The translations under genes and the position numbers were made by a program. The notes beneath the pieces are model-generated. The model searched no databases, was not told the DNA's origin, and saw only the letters and a program-made list of their open reading frames with translations. DNA of 64,000 nt, from NCBI RefSeq assembly GCF_964355755.1, contig NC_092670.1, positions 14,631,201-14,695,200 on the forward strand, read 5' to 3'. Positions 21,056-31,680 of this stretch are shown in pieces. This DNA is from Antedon mediterranea (lineage: Eukaryota; Echinodermata; Crinoidea; Comatulida; Antedonidae). Positions within the stretch are counted from its first letter, which is position 1. Every line of letters starts with the position of its first letter.

Positions 21056-22900
21056 AACTGAGGTAAACTACATACATAGCTTTTGTGTTGCCAAGAAAAT
21101 ACGAAAAATACAAACAAAATAACAACAAACAAAACACAAGAAATTAAATTCAAATATGGTTAATCCAATAATAAAATGTATTTGGCTTGCCATAATGTTA
21201 CTAGAGTCATACGAATAGTTTAGATAAAATACGAGAATGTTTTGCCAGGTTTATTTCAATTCGTCACTCGTCACACGAACCGGGGAATCGTCATTTTGGC
21301 ACGAATTTTTTTTGTATATTTCGAAAGTATTTATTCTAAAGAACAATTGATGCAAATATCAACTGCGTATCTTATTTCATTAATTATTTTAATTATAATT
21401 TGGCGAATACTGTATGATATTATAATCATTCGTCACACGAAGCGAATATGGAATGTCGATTCGTCACTTTGTGGGAGGAAAACGCGCATCACGCACACTG
21501 TTTACACGGCTCAATAAACTGCGAATATGCGATTCGTCACTAATTGCAGGTGATCTGATTGGTTTATTACGTATCTGGAACATACCATTATTTGATGGAC
21601 AATGTTCAGTCTCGCGAAGACAGATTGAGCATATATAGGTTATAGAATATTGAACAGTATTTTACCCAGTAAAATCTGATTTATGTGGTTATTGATAAAT
21701 CACCTCTATTGATGATCCTACTAAGGATAATCTTTCATTTCTGTATACACGTTTTTATTAAACAATTCATACATGTTGATGTTAGACTATTTACATACTG
21801 TATTTTTTTCTTGCTTTTTAAATTATATTGTTACGGCATTAAATTAGTTCGTCATTAAATACCTTGGTGGGCATGGCTATAAAAAATTCTATACTGTATA
21901 TAGTCTGCAAAACTGTGATAGGCCCTACACTAATTACATAGTCATAGTAATTTTATAGTCATGCGTAAGATAAAAAAAAAAACGAAATTTGAAACCAATA
22001 TTAAATATAAAATGTGATATTTTACATGCTGACCTTAAATGAAATTGTTATCAAAAACTTTTCATCTCGTTTATTTCATCTTTTATAAATAATAAAAATC
22101 ACAAGGTACATAGCACTTTTGAATTTAAAAAGGGTAAAAATGCATTTCACACCAGGGCTTCAATAGTTGTAGCATTAACATACCTGAGTATATCAATGAC
22201 TTTTGATTGGTTAAATTTTGGGGAAGGGAAGTGGTGGAACCAGGATTTTGAAATAGTTATGGGGAGGGTTGGAGGTGAGGGTCTTAACAATTAAAGTAAA
22301 GATCTGAACTTAACTTTATGTCCTATCTTTTGCATTGCAATTTTTAAATTTGGCGGACTGGGTGGGTGCAGATTGAATCCGTCTATTGGTTGGGGCAATG
22401 GTAGCGACAGTGTGGTAGTTTTGTGACGAAATTAGGGTGGCGCTTGGCTGCATGAATTTAGTTTTGTAGTTGGTTATCTTTTTGTGGTTGTGATGGGGAA
22501 GGGAGAGGTTTGGGGTGTGAGATGAGTAATCTGTTGCAAAGATTAAAATTTACAACGATCTGGTATAATTTATTCAAATTTCCAGAGGATATAACTTGAA
22601 AATGACACTAAAACTGGGAATTACAGAATCTATAATTACAAATATTGTTTTTTTTTTCTCACAAAACAACTAGAATTATATAAAACAATAAGAATTGTTC
22701 TGACCAAAGGGTTTATAATCAGATAATCAAAGAAAACAAAATGTTTTTACTAATATACCATGTTTTTTTAAAATAAAAATGCCTATATTTCTGGTAACAT
22801 CGCTTACCCCAGCATTTTATTTTAGAAATCACTTATTAAACATTAGACCTACCTATTTGTAATAAATCAGCTTAAAAAAATACACCACTTTGGGCGTTAT
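21056..22900. other. Non-coding interior, ATTCGTCAC motif and G-rich block
   Basis: The motif TTCGTCAC recurs at about 21260, 21431, 21460 and 21533, and also at 13816. A G-rich stretch lies at 22220-22510. No protein or RNA gene is recognisable; short open frames here lack any family motif. Confidence 0.4.
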
Positions 22901-23446
22901 GGTGAAGTAATGTTTAGTTGTTTTTAACAATTTAAACAAACTAAAAAACACCCCTTTTTAAATAAATGGTATCTCCCAAACTATGAAATTAAAAATATTT
23001 TTAAAAAATGAAATGGGTACATAATGCATTGATATTATGCATACACTTATTATTTTTTATAATTGGATGAACAAAAAAAAATATCGTTCATTAAAATACT
23101 ACCAATATCAATTTTAAAAAACCTTAATAAAGAACAAAATCACAAATTTGCCCGTTGCCATGGAAATATATTTGTGAAATAAAAAATATTTCATATTTGA
23201 TTTTTCTCAACAGATATATAGCCATGTGCAAAATTTTAAATAAATCCATTTTTATAGTGGGCCACTATTTTTGATTTGATCTTTTATTGTTACAGACAAT
23301 GGCTCTTAAACATTCTAAGTCCTTCTACATCAGGTGGTTAAATCAGTACCGAAAGTACGAACCAACTTTATATACCATCGAGTAAAAGTTCTAGAAGTAA
23401 CGTGTGATTTACCAAATTTTGCCCATACATAAATTTATATATAGAT

Positions 23447-24167
23447 TACAAAATTAGGTCATCTTCTTATATCCACCTTCCAGAACACAGGACCACAAAG
23501 TATTTATTGAAAAATATTATTTAATATCAAAGAAATACATGTTTTCTTAAATAATTATATTTACCATTATCATTCAATAGAAAATGCATTAATATGATTT
23601 ATACTGTAATTGAAATGTATCGTTTAATGTTTTAAGTTTTGTTGTAAATTTTTGTTCACTTGTATATGTTTTGTTTAATGTCGTCCCTGTCACAAAGCAT
23701 GTTGCTTTTTAGGTGATGCTACCATTACTTTTGGAAATAAATGTTTCTATTCGGGAACGCTTGTTGTGTCCCAAAGGTGTCCACTTAATAGAGTTCTACT
23801 TTATTATAATGTATATGTATTGTATGTCAGTTTGTTAGAAATTATGGAATTCATATTTAATCAATAATATCTTATTAGCTGAAGGCTAGATGGAAAACTC
23901 CGATCGAATCCGTTTAAATGGCAAATCAATATATTGGATTATAGCACATGAGTTTAATTCCATCTATTCTATAAATTGCTTCATCACAATATATATTTAC
24001 AGCTTCTCTTTCCCCTTTGTTGTTCTTGCTCCAGCCTTTCTGTTGTATTTCTAGATATGTATATATTGATATAGATTTTTGTAGCATACAGCTAATAGTG
24101 TCTGGAGGACAGAATATTATGCTGTAAAACTTGTCATTAAAATACTGACTGTATACTCTTGTTGTAG
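23447..24167. other. Presumed intron upstream of the visible XRCC5 exons
   Basis: Only AT-rich non-coding sequence is visible, ending in the TTGTTGTAG acceptor. No Ku-like coding block could be recognised. Confidence 0.5.
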
Positions 24168-24240
24168 GTTGGAACTGTTGATCCTGTTAAAGATATCAAC
24201 ACCATTATTGCTCAGAATAAGGGCAAAGAATTTGAAAAAG
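24168..24240 (+). CDS. XRCC5: XRCC5 exon (fifth from last)
   Basis: A 73-nt exon entering in phase 0 after TTGTAG and leaving in phase 1 at GTAGAT. It encodes VGTVDPVKDINTIIAQNKGK and a short acidic end, the linker into the C-terminal domain. Confidence 0.85.
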
Positions 24241-25976
24241 GTAGATGTTTGTTGGTTCTCTAATTGTGGGGAATGTGCTGTGTGGCGCTCATTCAAATCA
24301 AATCTAACAACAGGACACTGAGCTCGCCAAGATAGAAACTCATAACAGTTCTTTGATCTTATGTCTGACTGTGCTACATTATTGTTCTTGTAATCTTCAA
24401 ATAAATTATTTTATTTTTATAGTTTGTGATGAGATGATCAAGCAAATAAATGAATTACTAAAGCAATCTTTTGGGAAAAATATCCATGGAAAAGTAATGG
24501 ATTGCACCAAAGCTCTCCGGCAGGAATGTTGCATATTTGACCATTCCTACATCTTCAATGAATTCCTGAAGGATTTAAAAATTACACTTCCCACATTGTT
24601 GAAAGGAGACTTCTGGCAAGAAATTCAGAAAGGTACTGGAAAAATATTTGTCAACACAAATGGAAAAATTAATTGTTTAACATACTGATATACTGTACAT
24701 TGGAACCCCTATTAAATGGACATAGGCCCAATCTCTTACTAGATTCTGAATAGAGATTGACCGTAGTGTTAAAATATACATTTTCCCTTGTTTGTTTTAT
24801 GAGAAAGTATTCCCAGGAGTTCCTTACTGTATATTACATATATACACATCAATTGGCCACAGCACTCACAGAGAGGAGCTCCCAGTGTTATCTACTTTTG
24901 GAATACTGAATCTACTGAGGTTTTTTCCTGTTCATGTGTTTATGGAACCGACAACTTAACATGGAGTGGAGTTGTGGCTTGGTGGTTATGATGCTTGATG
25001 CTGCCACTCCAAGGGTCCTGGGTTCAAGTCCCGTCACATGTCAGGATTTTTTCTAAGGACAAAAATTACAACTCCACTCCCAAAGACTTGTAATAAGACT
25101 TTGTTTATGTAGAGCATCTTGTGTATATGTTTGTCTTGTGAACCTCTGAGTGACCCTAATGATCAGCAATTTGCTTGATGGATCACCCTCATTAAATATG
25201 GTTAAAAAAACCATTCCCTTTGAAGGACAAGACAATGAATTTAAAGCATCTAGCCCGACATGAGTCAAATTCCATCAATCTCTCATATCAACCTTAAATG
25301 TTTTTTAAAATAATTAAATGTGCAATTGTCTTATAATATTGAAACAACAGAATTTCAATATTTTGATAACATGTTTGTTCCCTTCTTTCTAGCTGGCGTC
25401 ACACTAATAGCGAGCAGTGAATGCAGCACAAGTTCTGTAACAAAGGATGCTGCAATTCAGGTAATTTGCTAAATTAAAATATAGAATCATCTTGGCTTTG
25501 GACAATTACTTTCAAATCAGATTACTTTTAAACTTTTTCTGCGTTATTTTTTCAGTTTCTTCAAGAACAAAAGCAAGAAAATGATGATCAGACTGCTGTT
25601 GCTCCCGAGGAAGATGAAGATGACTTGGTGAATATTAAATTGTTTTTCTTATACTTGCAATATTTGTGCAGCTTCGTGTCAAATCTGGCAAACACAAGAG
25701 TTGAAATATAATGACCCTGCCTGTGTAACTATAATCTCTTCAGAGCAAAATATTAGTTCATACTACCCCCAAACACTAGAGGGTGCTATAAAAATGTTTG
25801 TAATATTTGTTTAACTACTGTGTGCACACACAGTAAACAAGAACAGGATACGCAGTAGCATTTGATCACTAAATATAAAGTACTGCTATATTCTTAACTG
25901 CAAAATGTTTAACTTTGCTTATGTTTGTTTCCATTTGTTCCTAAATGCTTTTTTTTTTCAGTTGGACATGATGTAA
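24168..25976 (+). CDS. XRCC5: XRCC5 (Ku80) C-terminal exons
   Basis: Five exons, 24168-24240, 24423-24632, 25393-25460, 25556-25627 and 25962-25976, join in phase (0/1, 1/1, 1/0, 0/0, 0/stop) with GT/AG borders. They encode the C-terminal helical domain of Ku80 (opening VGTVDPVKDINTII, core DEMIKQINELLKQSFG, DFWQEIQKAGVTLIASSE) and the acidic tail EEDEDDLLDMM before TAA. Ku80 pairs with Ku70 to bind DNA ends in non-homologous end joining; the extreme C-terminal acidic LLDM motif recruits DNA-PKcs. Only the last ~145 residues are here: the vWA, beta-barrel and bridge regions are not seen in the 5.5 kb upstream. It may be a long-intron gene or a partial copy; the preserved phases and tail argue that it is functional. 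Confidence 0.92.
24423..24632 (+). CDS. XRCC5: XRCC5 exon (fourth from last)
   Basis: A 210-nt phase 1-1 exon with acceptor TTTATAG and donor GTACTG. It encodes most of the helical C-terminal domain, including MDCTKALRQECCIF and FNEFLKDLKITLPTLLKGDF. Confidence 0.93.
24968..25210 (+). mobile_element. tRNA-derived SINE in an XRCC5 intron
   Basis: A pol III A-box-like TGGCTTGGTGGTTATGATGC and a B box GGGTTCAAGTCCC are spaced as in a tRNA, followed by an unrelated body and a tail ending TTAAATATGGTTAAAAAAA. It lies between the exons ending at 24632 and starting at 25393 in sense orientation. No target duplication was identified. Confidence 0.75.
25393..25460 (+). CDS. XRCC5: XRCC5 exon (third from last)
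   Basis: A 68-nt exon (phase 1 to 0) with acceptor TTTCTAG and donor GTAATT. It encodes GVTLIASSECSTSSVTKDAA, the last helix region of the Ku80 C-terminal domain. Confidence 0.92.
25556..25627 (+). CDS. XRCC5: XRCC5 exon (second from last)
   Basis: A 72-nt phase 0-0 exon with acceptor TTTTCAG and donor GTGAAT. It encodes the flexible acidic linker ending PEEDEDDL. Confidence 0.92.
25962..25976 (+). CDS. XRCC5: XRCC5 terminal coding exon
   Basis: After a long pyrimidine tract and CAG it reads Leu-Asp-Met-Met-stop, completing the DNA-PKcs interaction motif DDLLDM. AATAAA overlaps the stop region (25975) and stronger polyadenylation signals follow. Confidence 0.88.
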   Translation: MDMM

Positions 25977-26125
25977 TAAATTTCCAAAAGATGTATGGAA
26001 AAATGTATAAGATTAATTTTTGAATTTGTTAATTAACTAGAAATGTGTACAGTATTACTCTTTCAGTATTCTGTATTTAGTTTAGAGATTTGATATATTT
26101 TGTATATAAATTCCCTCTTATATTA

Positions 26126-26157
26126 AATAAACTGTGATGATTGTACAGTTGAATAAA
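26126..26157 (+). terminator. XRCC5 polyadenylation signals
   Basis: AATAAA occurs at 26126-26131 and again at 26152-26157, about 150-180 bp after the XRCC5 stop codon, consistent with a short 3' UTR ending near 26180. Confidence 0.65.
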
Positions 26158-26244
26158 CTGATCAAACTGCTATGCACTAAACTGTGCTATATCCGCTACA
26201 TTGTGACATACATTTTCATTTGTACAAAATACAGTTGCATACTG

Positions 26245-26584
26245 GTTTTTTTTTACCCAGGGCCTATCCAGATCAGGAGACAATACCCACTCGAATAGTG
26301 TACCAAGTTCTTTTAACGTGCGCACGACCTACAGCTTTATGTCCCATCCGAATGAGATGGCAAATGAGAGTAAAGTATCCTGCTTAAGGATACACTCATT
26401 ATGGCACAGGCAGGTTCGATTCGATCCTTTATCATTATGCCATATAACTCTATGGAAGGTCTACATAACACTTTTATGCCTAGACGGTCTCCCATCCAAA
26501 TAATTTTCCCAGCCCAACGTTGCTTACACTTCACTGATCTGATGAGAACCAGTGTTTTCAATGCCAATCTCCTCATATTTGAGT
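26245..26584 (-). mobile_element. 5S rRNA-derived SINE (SINE3 type)
   Basis: On the minus strand the head (26575-26460) follows 5S rRNA: TCTCATCAGATCAGTGAAG, TAAGCAACGTTGGGC, then TTTGGATGGGAGACCGTCTA, covering the internal pol III promoter region. It is followed by an unrelated body (GTGCGCACGTTAAAAGAACT..) and an A-rich tail at about 26247. The body and tail make it a SINE and not a 5S gene; the 5S part is too diverged to be functional rRNA. Confidence 0.8.
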
Positions 26585-27366
26585 AAAATGGGATGTCCAC
26601 AGTTTAAGATGTAGAAAATGTAGTAAATTTATTCAACCTACATACAATTATTTTGTAATTGATAACACTACAAAGAAGCAGATGTTGTATCTTTTTTTAT
26701 TGCATCATTTAAATATGTTAAAGTAATTACATATTTATTCCAATCGCATCAAATTTTAATTCTGACTAGGTATCAGGATTGTTTTCATACCGAATTTCAA
26801 CATACAGCGCACGACTGCTGGACTACGCAGCATCTAATCTAATAGACATTCTGTGAAAGCTCAGAAACATATTGAGCATGTGCAGACCATTTATCAGCTA
26901 TACCTAATATACTGTGCCGCATAATCAAACAAAAAGTTTGCGATCAATTTCAATACAAAAGTTTTGCTATTATATTTATTTTGTAAAGCATGTTTTGAGC
27001 TCATACATTGTGATTAAATGGTAAAATACATTTTTAAAAACTATAATTTTTAAAATACACGAACGGTTATTTCTTCAACTATACTAAACCAAAGTAACAG
27101 TGCACATACTCCCCGACCATATCATTACCAACGACCAGCATTTTATCAGTAAAAGCATTTATTTTAACTAAAGGCCGACAACACTGTTTTTAGTACGGTA
27201 TACTTTCCCACTTTAGATGTCATACCATCAGTTTATGAATACACGTATATAACCCTTTCCCCTAAATGTTTTACGCCTATCAACAAAATATCTGTCGTGA
27301 TTACGGCATTTGATCGAAGAAAAAGTTGTCTAGTTTTATAAATGTTTGTACGATGTTTGGTTCCCA
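26585..27366. other. AT-rich stretch, possible 3' UTR of a minus-strand gene
   Basis: No element or gene is recognised. On the minus strand AATAAA occurs at 27158-27163, which could serve the candidate exon at 27367-27423. Confidence 0.35.
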
Positions 27367-27423
27367 CTACGCCTGTACAATTAAACCATCTCGGAATGCG
27401 CCTTCAAAACTTTCCATTTTAAC
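27367..27423 (-). CDS. Candidate terminal exon of an unidentified gene
   Basis: On the minus strand a pyrimidine tract plus acceptor TCTCTTTTCAG is followed by an 18-codon open stretch encoding VKMESFEGAFRDGLIVQA and TAG. Splice signal, codon use and a downstream AATAAA suggest a real last exon, but I do not recognise the protein and find no upstream exon before the long-TIR element begins at 27576. It could be chance. Confidence 0.3.
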   Translation of the reverse strand, partial: VKMESFEGAFRDGLIVQA

Positions 27424-28496
27424 CTGAAAAGAGAAAAGAATAGATATATGAAGACAACCTAGTTATACATGTACAGTACATTGTTTTAACAGGATTAACA
27501 TTTTGAAGAATTCGCATCACTTCAGTCCATATTATTGTTTTAAAGTGATGGGCTTAATTACACAACCCATTATGGACAGTAGTAGAGCAGTTAATGCCAT
27601 GAGGTGTGCATTTTATTACCAAAGCATGAAACTTGGCACAAAGTTTCTTTGATGTATATAGATTAAAAATATCGGGGGTGCCAAATGTGCAACGTCCGGT
27701 ATGGCGGCCATCTTGATTTCAAAATGGCCACCATAAAAACCAAAAATGTTCATATCTTGGCAACTATACACATTAGAGACTTAATTCTGGTCTCAAATTG
27801 TTCACAAACTATATATTTCTATTTACTCTAATGAAAAGTTCTGTCCAAAAATGACCGGAAATGACGTTTCTTTCAGTTTAACCTTTGACACCGTATTTGT
27901 ATATCTCTATAAATACTCGTCATTTTTAATTGATTTTGGTGTCATTTTGTTTAGAATAAATATATTTATATTTGTAGGAATGAAACATTTTCACCTGAAA
28001 TGATCGGCAATACAATTTATGACCTTTGACATTTTTTATTGATTTTTAATTATGTGTATATACTGCATGTGGTTTATGTTGGTCTTAAATGCACCTAATT
28101 TGTAACTTTGACCTGCTAGGCGTAATTATATAAAATGATTAATGGGCTTAAATTGTATATAGTGCATAAAATTGGTAAACATAGTGTTTGGTGGTACCAT
28201 TAGTTCACTGATGGTGGCACCTTTTGATTGGCTAAAAGTTTTAATAGTTTAACAGAGGAAATAACATATATGTTATGGAATACCGTAAAACCTCGAAAGG
28301 GTGATAGTATAAGTTTCTTTTCGAGATAGACTGTATTTGAATGTCAAATGAATAGTATGATGATCGTGTTTTATTATTAATGACCTTACAATGAACCCTT
28401 TATATTTCAACAATCAAGCCTCAGTTATTCTAAAATTTATTATTTTCCAAGTGCTAGGCCTACTTTTATTGCATCTTCTTTTTGTATGCTTCCTCG

Positions 28497-29111
28497 GTTA
28501 ATATGGTCCTGCACCTCCTTCTTTGTCTGTAGATGGTCTTATACCCCCTTCTTTGTCTGTAGATGGCCTTACACCCGATTCTTTGTCTGTGGATAGTGCT
28601 ACACCTCTTTTTTTGTATGTGGACGGTCTTACACCCCCTTCTTTGTCTGTGGATGGTCTTAAACCTTTTTCTTCGTCTGTGGATGGTCTTACACCCCCTT
28701 CTTTGTCTGTGGATGGTCTTATACCTCCTTCTTTGTCTGTGGATGGTCTTACACCTCTGCTTTGTCTGTGGATGGTCTTACACCCCTTTCTTTGTCTGTG
28801 TATGGTCTTACACTCCCTTCTTTGTCTGTAGATGGTCTTACACCCCTTCTTTGTCTGGGCATGGTCTTACACCCCATTCTTTGCCTGTGATGGTCTTATA
28901 CCCCCTTCTTTGTCTGTGGATATGGTCTTATACCCCCTTCTTTGTCTGTGGATATGGTCTTATACCCCCTTCTTTGTCTGTGGATGGTCTTATACCCACT
29001 TCTTTGTCTGTGGGTAGTCCTACATCCCATTCTTTGTCTGTAGATGGTCTTATACCCCCTTCTTTGTCTGTAGATGGTCTTATACCCCCTTCTTTGTCTG
29101 TGGATGGTCTT
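28497..29111. repeat. 30-bp minisatellite, first block
   Basis: About 20 imperfect copies of a 30-bp unit of the form CTTTGTCTGTGGATGGTCTT plus ACACCCCCTT. Because 30 is divisible by three, several frames stay open (for example SVDGLTPPSL repeated), but no start, splice or flanking coding context supports a gene. Confidence 0.95.
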
Positions 29112-29499
29112 AGATAGAAATACGAATTTGTAAAGCGCCAATTCCAGCAACAAGAGATCAAAGGCGCTGTGAACTTTGTTTACATCTCTTCAACAACATT
29201 CTTCTCCCTTAAGGGTTACATCGTGTCATCGGCAGCCAACTACGGCGCCATTACGTCTGTCCACGACAGTGTGTGTGTATGAACTAGTACACCGGGGTAA
29301 CCCCCTACTCGTCTCGAAAGATGTACTAGGTTCTTTAAAGTGCACATGAGCCAGATGTACACTGGACCTACGGTTTATAGTCCTTATCCGAGAAGACTTG
29401 TTCTACCACAAGATCCATGGAGCGAGTGAGCCTCGAACCCTTGCCGATGTTATGGCTATGGATTAAAGTTCCACTCTCTTAACCGCTCGGCCACACTCA
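29112..29499 (-). mobile_element. tRNA-derived SINE inserted in the minisatellite
   Basis: On the minus strand the head GAGTGTGGCCGAGCGGTTAA (class II Leu/Ser-like A box) is followed by the B box GGGTTCGAGGCTC, a body, and a 3' end GGCGCTTTACAAATTCGTAT. The minisatellite continues with the same unit on both sides, so the insertion postdates the array. Confidence 0.85.
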
Positions 29500-29715
29500 A
29501 TACCCATTCTTTGTCTGTGGATGGTCTTACGCCCCTTTCTTTGTCTGTGGATGGTCTTATACCTCCTTCTTATGTCTATGGATGGTCTTACATCTCCTTT
29601 TTTGTCTTTGGATGGTCTTAGACCCCTTCTTTGTCTGTGGATGGTCTTACACCCCTTCTTTATCTGTGGATGGTCTTACATCCCTTCTTTGTCTGTGGAT
29701 GGGGTGGACCCACTA
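29500..29715. repeat. 30-bp minisatellite, second block
   Basis: About seven further copies of the same unit beyond the SINE, ending TGGATGGGGTGGACCC. Confidence 0.92.
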
Positions 29716-29994
29716 CTTTGATTGATTAAATCATTGTTTCTTGTATGATTAGGAGACCAAAACCTTCAAAGTGAAAATCCACAAGGTGGATGCCTAAAAA
29801 TGTCTTGTACAGAACAGTTGTTGGTCCATGTCACTAATTTGAGGATTACTCGAATAATTACTTATTGAGATGTCTTTTACGAATTGATTTGGTTTGGATT
29901 TTGCTCTAAAATCAATGACTAGAGAAAATCAAGGAAAAGGATTCAGATGAAAGGTTTTTACAGCAAAGGCACATTACCATAATAATTGAGTAAA

Positions 29995-30180
29995 TTTTTT
30001 TAGATGCAACGAAAATGAACAAGAATTATCTGAGTTTCTGACTAATAAAAGTAGGTCTACTGCACAAATGCAGGATAAGTTTGTGGTAAGTACTTTGAAA
30101 GACGGTGTTCCCGAACTTGTCTCATATGCAACCAAAGAATGTTACTTTACATCAAAAATATTTCCAAATGGCATCTAACG
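29995..30180 (+). pseudogene. Decayed coding fragment inside the long-TIR element
   Basis: One frame stays open for about 60 codons and encodes NENEQELSEFLTNKSRST, then QDKFVVSTLKDGVPELVSYA. It resembles a segment I associate with transposon-like hypothetical proteins of marine invertebrates (SEFL..KFVVSTLKD), but the match is from memory and short. It may be what is left of the element's own protein. Confidence 0.3.
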
Positions 30181-30840
30181 ATTGACACATCACAGTTTTG
30201 CAAACAAGTCGACATAGATGAGCTCAGTTATTGCTGTTTCTCAGTGATCTGTCATACTTTACGCCTATCCTATCACATCAAAAGTCAAAAATTCAGAATA
30301 ATAATTCCTGGTTACTTTTGCATTAAGTGTCATTTATTTCGGTAAAAAAAAAGGTTCATTTATACCAATGTAAACCACATACAGTATGTTCACATAATTA
30401 TATATGTCAAAGGTCATAAATTGTATTTCCAGTCATTTTATGTAAATTATTCTAAACAAAATGACACCAAAATCGATTGAAAATGATCAGTAGTTATTGA
30501 GATATACAAATAAGAAGTCAAAGGTCAAACTGGAAGAAATGTCATTTCCGGTCATTTTTGGACGAAACGTTTCATTAGAGCAAATAAAAATATGTAGTTT
30601 GTGAACAATTTAACGCCAGAATCAAGTTTCTACTGTTTATAGTTGCCAAGATATGAACACTTTTTGGTTTTATTGTGGCTATTTTAAAATCAAGATGGCC
30701 GCCATACCGGACGTTGAACACTTGGCACCCCCGATATTTTGAATCTATATACATCAAAGAAACTTTGTGCCAAGTTTTATGCTTTGGTAATAAAATGCAC
30801 AACTTGGCTATTTTTATGGCGTTAACTGCTCTACTACAGT

Positions 30841-31324
30841 GCGTATTGTGTGGTTACTTACCTGGTGATAACTACAAATACCCAGTGGTTCCCAAAAATA
30901 GGCATGACTAACTCGGAAAAATAGAATCATCGTTTTTGTCTATGAAAACTCACCATAATCGATTTCCTGATCAGTGCTTTCTTTGTTCCATTTTTGTTCT
31001 GCGCAACTGTTGTCATGGCTCTGGATGAGAAGTAAGTAGTAATCTCCCAGTCTTCGCAGTCGCCAAACAGCTGCTTTTGGATCTCTTTATTCTCCAAAGC
31101 CCTCAAGAACTGTTAGTCGGGTCAAAATATGAAAATATAGGGCCTAACCCCAAAAAAATTGCAAGAAAATGTTTTTTGATGAATTACAATAAAAAATGGT
31201 CTCAAAAAACATATATCAAAAGTTTACCAAAATTGGACTACCGCAAAGGTTCAAAATTTGGCGTTAAAAAAGATGGCCGCCAATTTTTGAAAATCGGTAA
31301 CCGCTTGTAGTAGACAGCTGTATT
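30841..31324. other. Non-coding stretch with related repeat fragments
   Basis: Contains an AAAGATGGCCGCCA segment like the GATGGCCGCCAT in the TIR arms, but otherwise nothing assignable. Confidence 0.4.
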
Positions 31325-31680
31325 TGGTGTCAAATTGTTCAAAATATATATGTTTATATTTACACTTTTTGAATATTTTGTTGAAACATGACCGGAAACT
31401 CCATTTTGTGACCTTTGACATATATGGCATGATGTTTATATATCTACGTAACTGCAAATCACAGAGTCTTGATATTGGTGTCAAAATGTTCAGAACATAC
31501 ATATTTATATTTACCCTTTTTAAACATTTTGTTGAAACATGACCGGAAATTCCATTTTGTGACCTTTGACCCATATATGGCATAAAAAAATGTTCATATC
31601 TACGTAACTAAAAATCATAGAACCTTGATATTGGTGTCAAAATGTTCAGAACATACATATTTATATTTACTGTTTTTGAA
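31325..31680. repeat. ~150-bp tandem repeat (GACCTTTGAC family)
   Basis: GGTGTCAAA.TGTTCA.AA.ATA recurs at about 31328, 31479 and 31634, each followed by TTTATATTTA, then ACATGACCGGAAA.TCCATTT and TGTGACCTTTGAC. The same modules occur in 27576-28085, 30355-30840 and 60075-60700. Confidence 0.85.

Larger units (their letters stand above)
19927..23305. mobile_element. Candidate 3.4-kb TTAA-flanked TIR element
   Basis: Outer ends GAGCCAATGTCTGTAAAAAT (after TTAA at 19923) and, inverted, GAGCCATTGTCTGTAACAAT (before TTAA at 23306) are inverted repeats, with weaker inverted similarity over about 150-200 bp (ATGGATTT..TTAAA.TTTT, TTGCCATG.CAACGG). No transposase is recognisable inside; 20340-21055 is another nested repeat. 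Confidence 0.5.
18780..23446 (-). mobile_element. Helitron copy split by a later insertion
   Basis: On the minus strand a TCTATATATAAATTTATG 5' end lies near 23446 and a CATCTAG 3' end followed by T lies at 18780. The 3' half (18780-19260) and 5' piece (about 23328-23446) align with the Helitron at 3378-4565; the 4 kb between them is foreign, mostly the TTAA-flanked element 19927-23305. Confidence 0.55.
27576..30840. mobile_element. DNA element with ~500-bp terminal inverted repeats
   Basis: Left arm 27576-28085 and right arm about 30355-30840 are inverted copies, starting ACAGTAGTAGAGCAGTTAAT and, inverted, ACTGTAGTAGAGCAGTTAAC. Inside each arm are blocks related to the GACCTTTGAC tandem repeats at 31325-31680 and 60075-60700. 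The 2.3-kb centre holds a 30-bp minisatellite, a SINE and a decayed coding fragment. Superfamily unknown; no clear target duplication. Confidence 0.75.

Noticed and set aside
26460-26575. Possible 5S rRNA gene
   Set aside because: Too diverged from 5S and fused to a body and A tail, so it is called a SINE.
28523-29161. Long repetitive open frames (SVDGLTPPSL-like) over the minisatellite
   Set aside because: A 30-bp period keeps several frames open on both strands; no start context, splice sites or conserved flank.
29420-29499. Possible tRNA-Leu/Ser gene
   Set aside because: A and B boxes are present but the stems do not pair well and the sequence continues into a SINE body.
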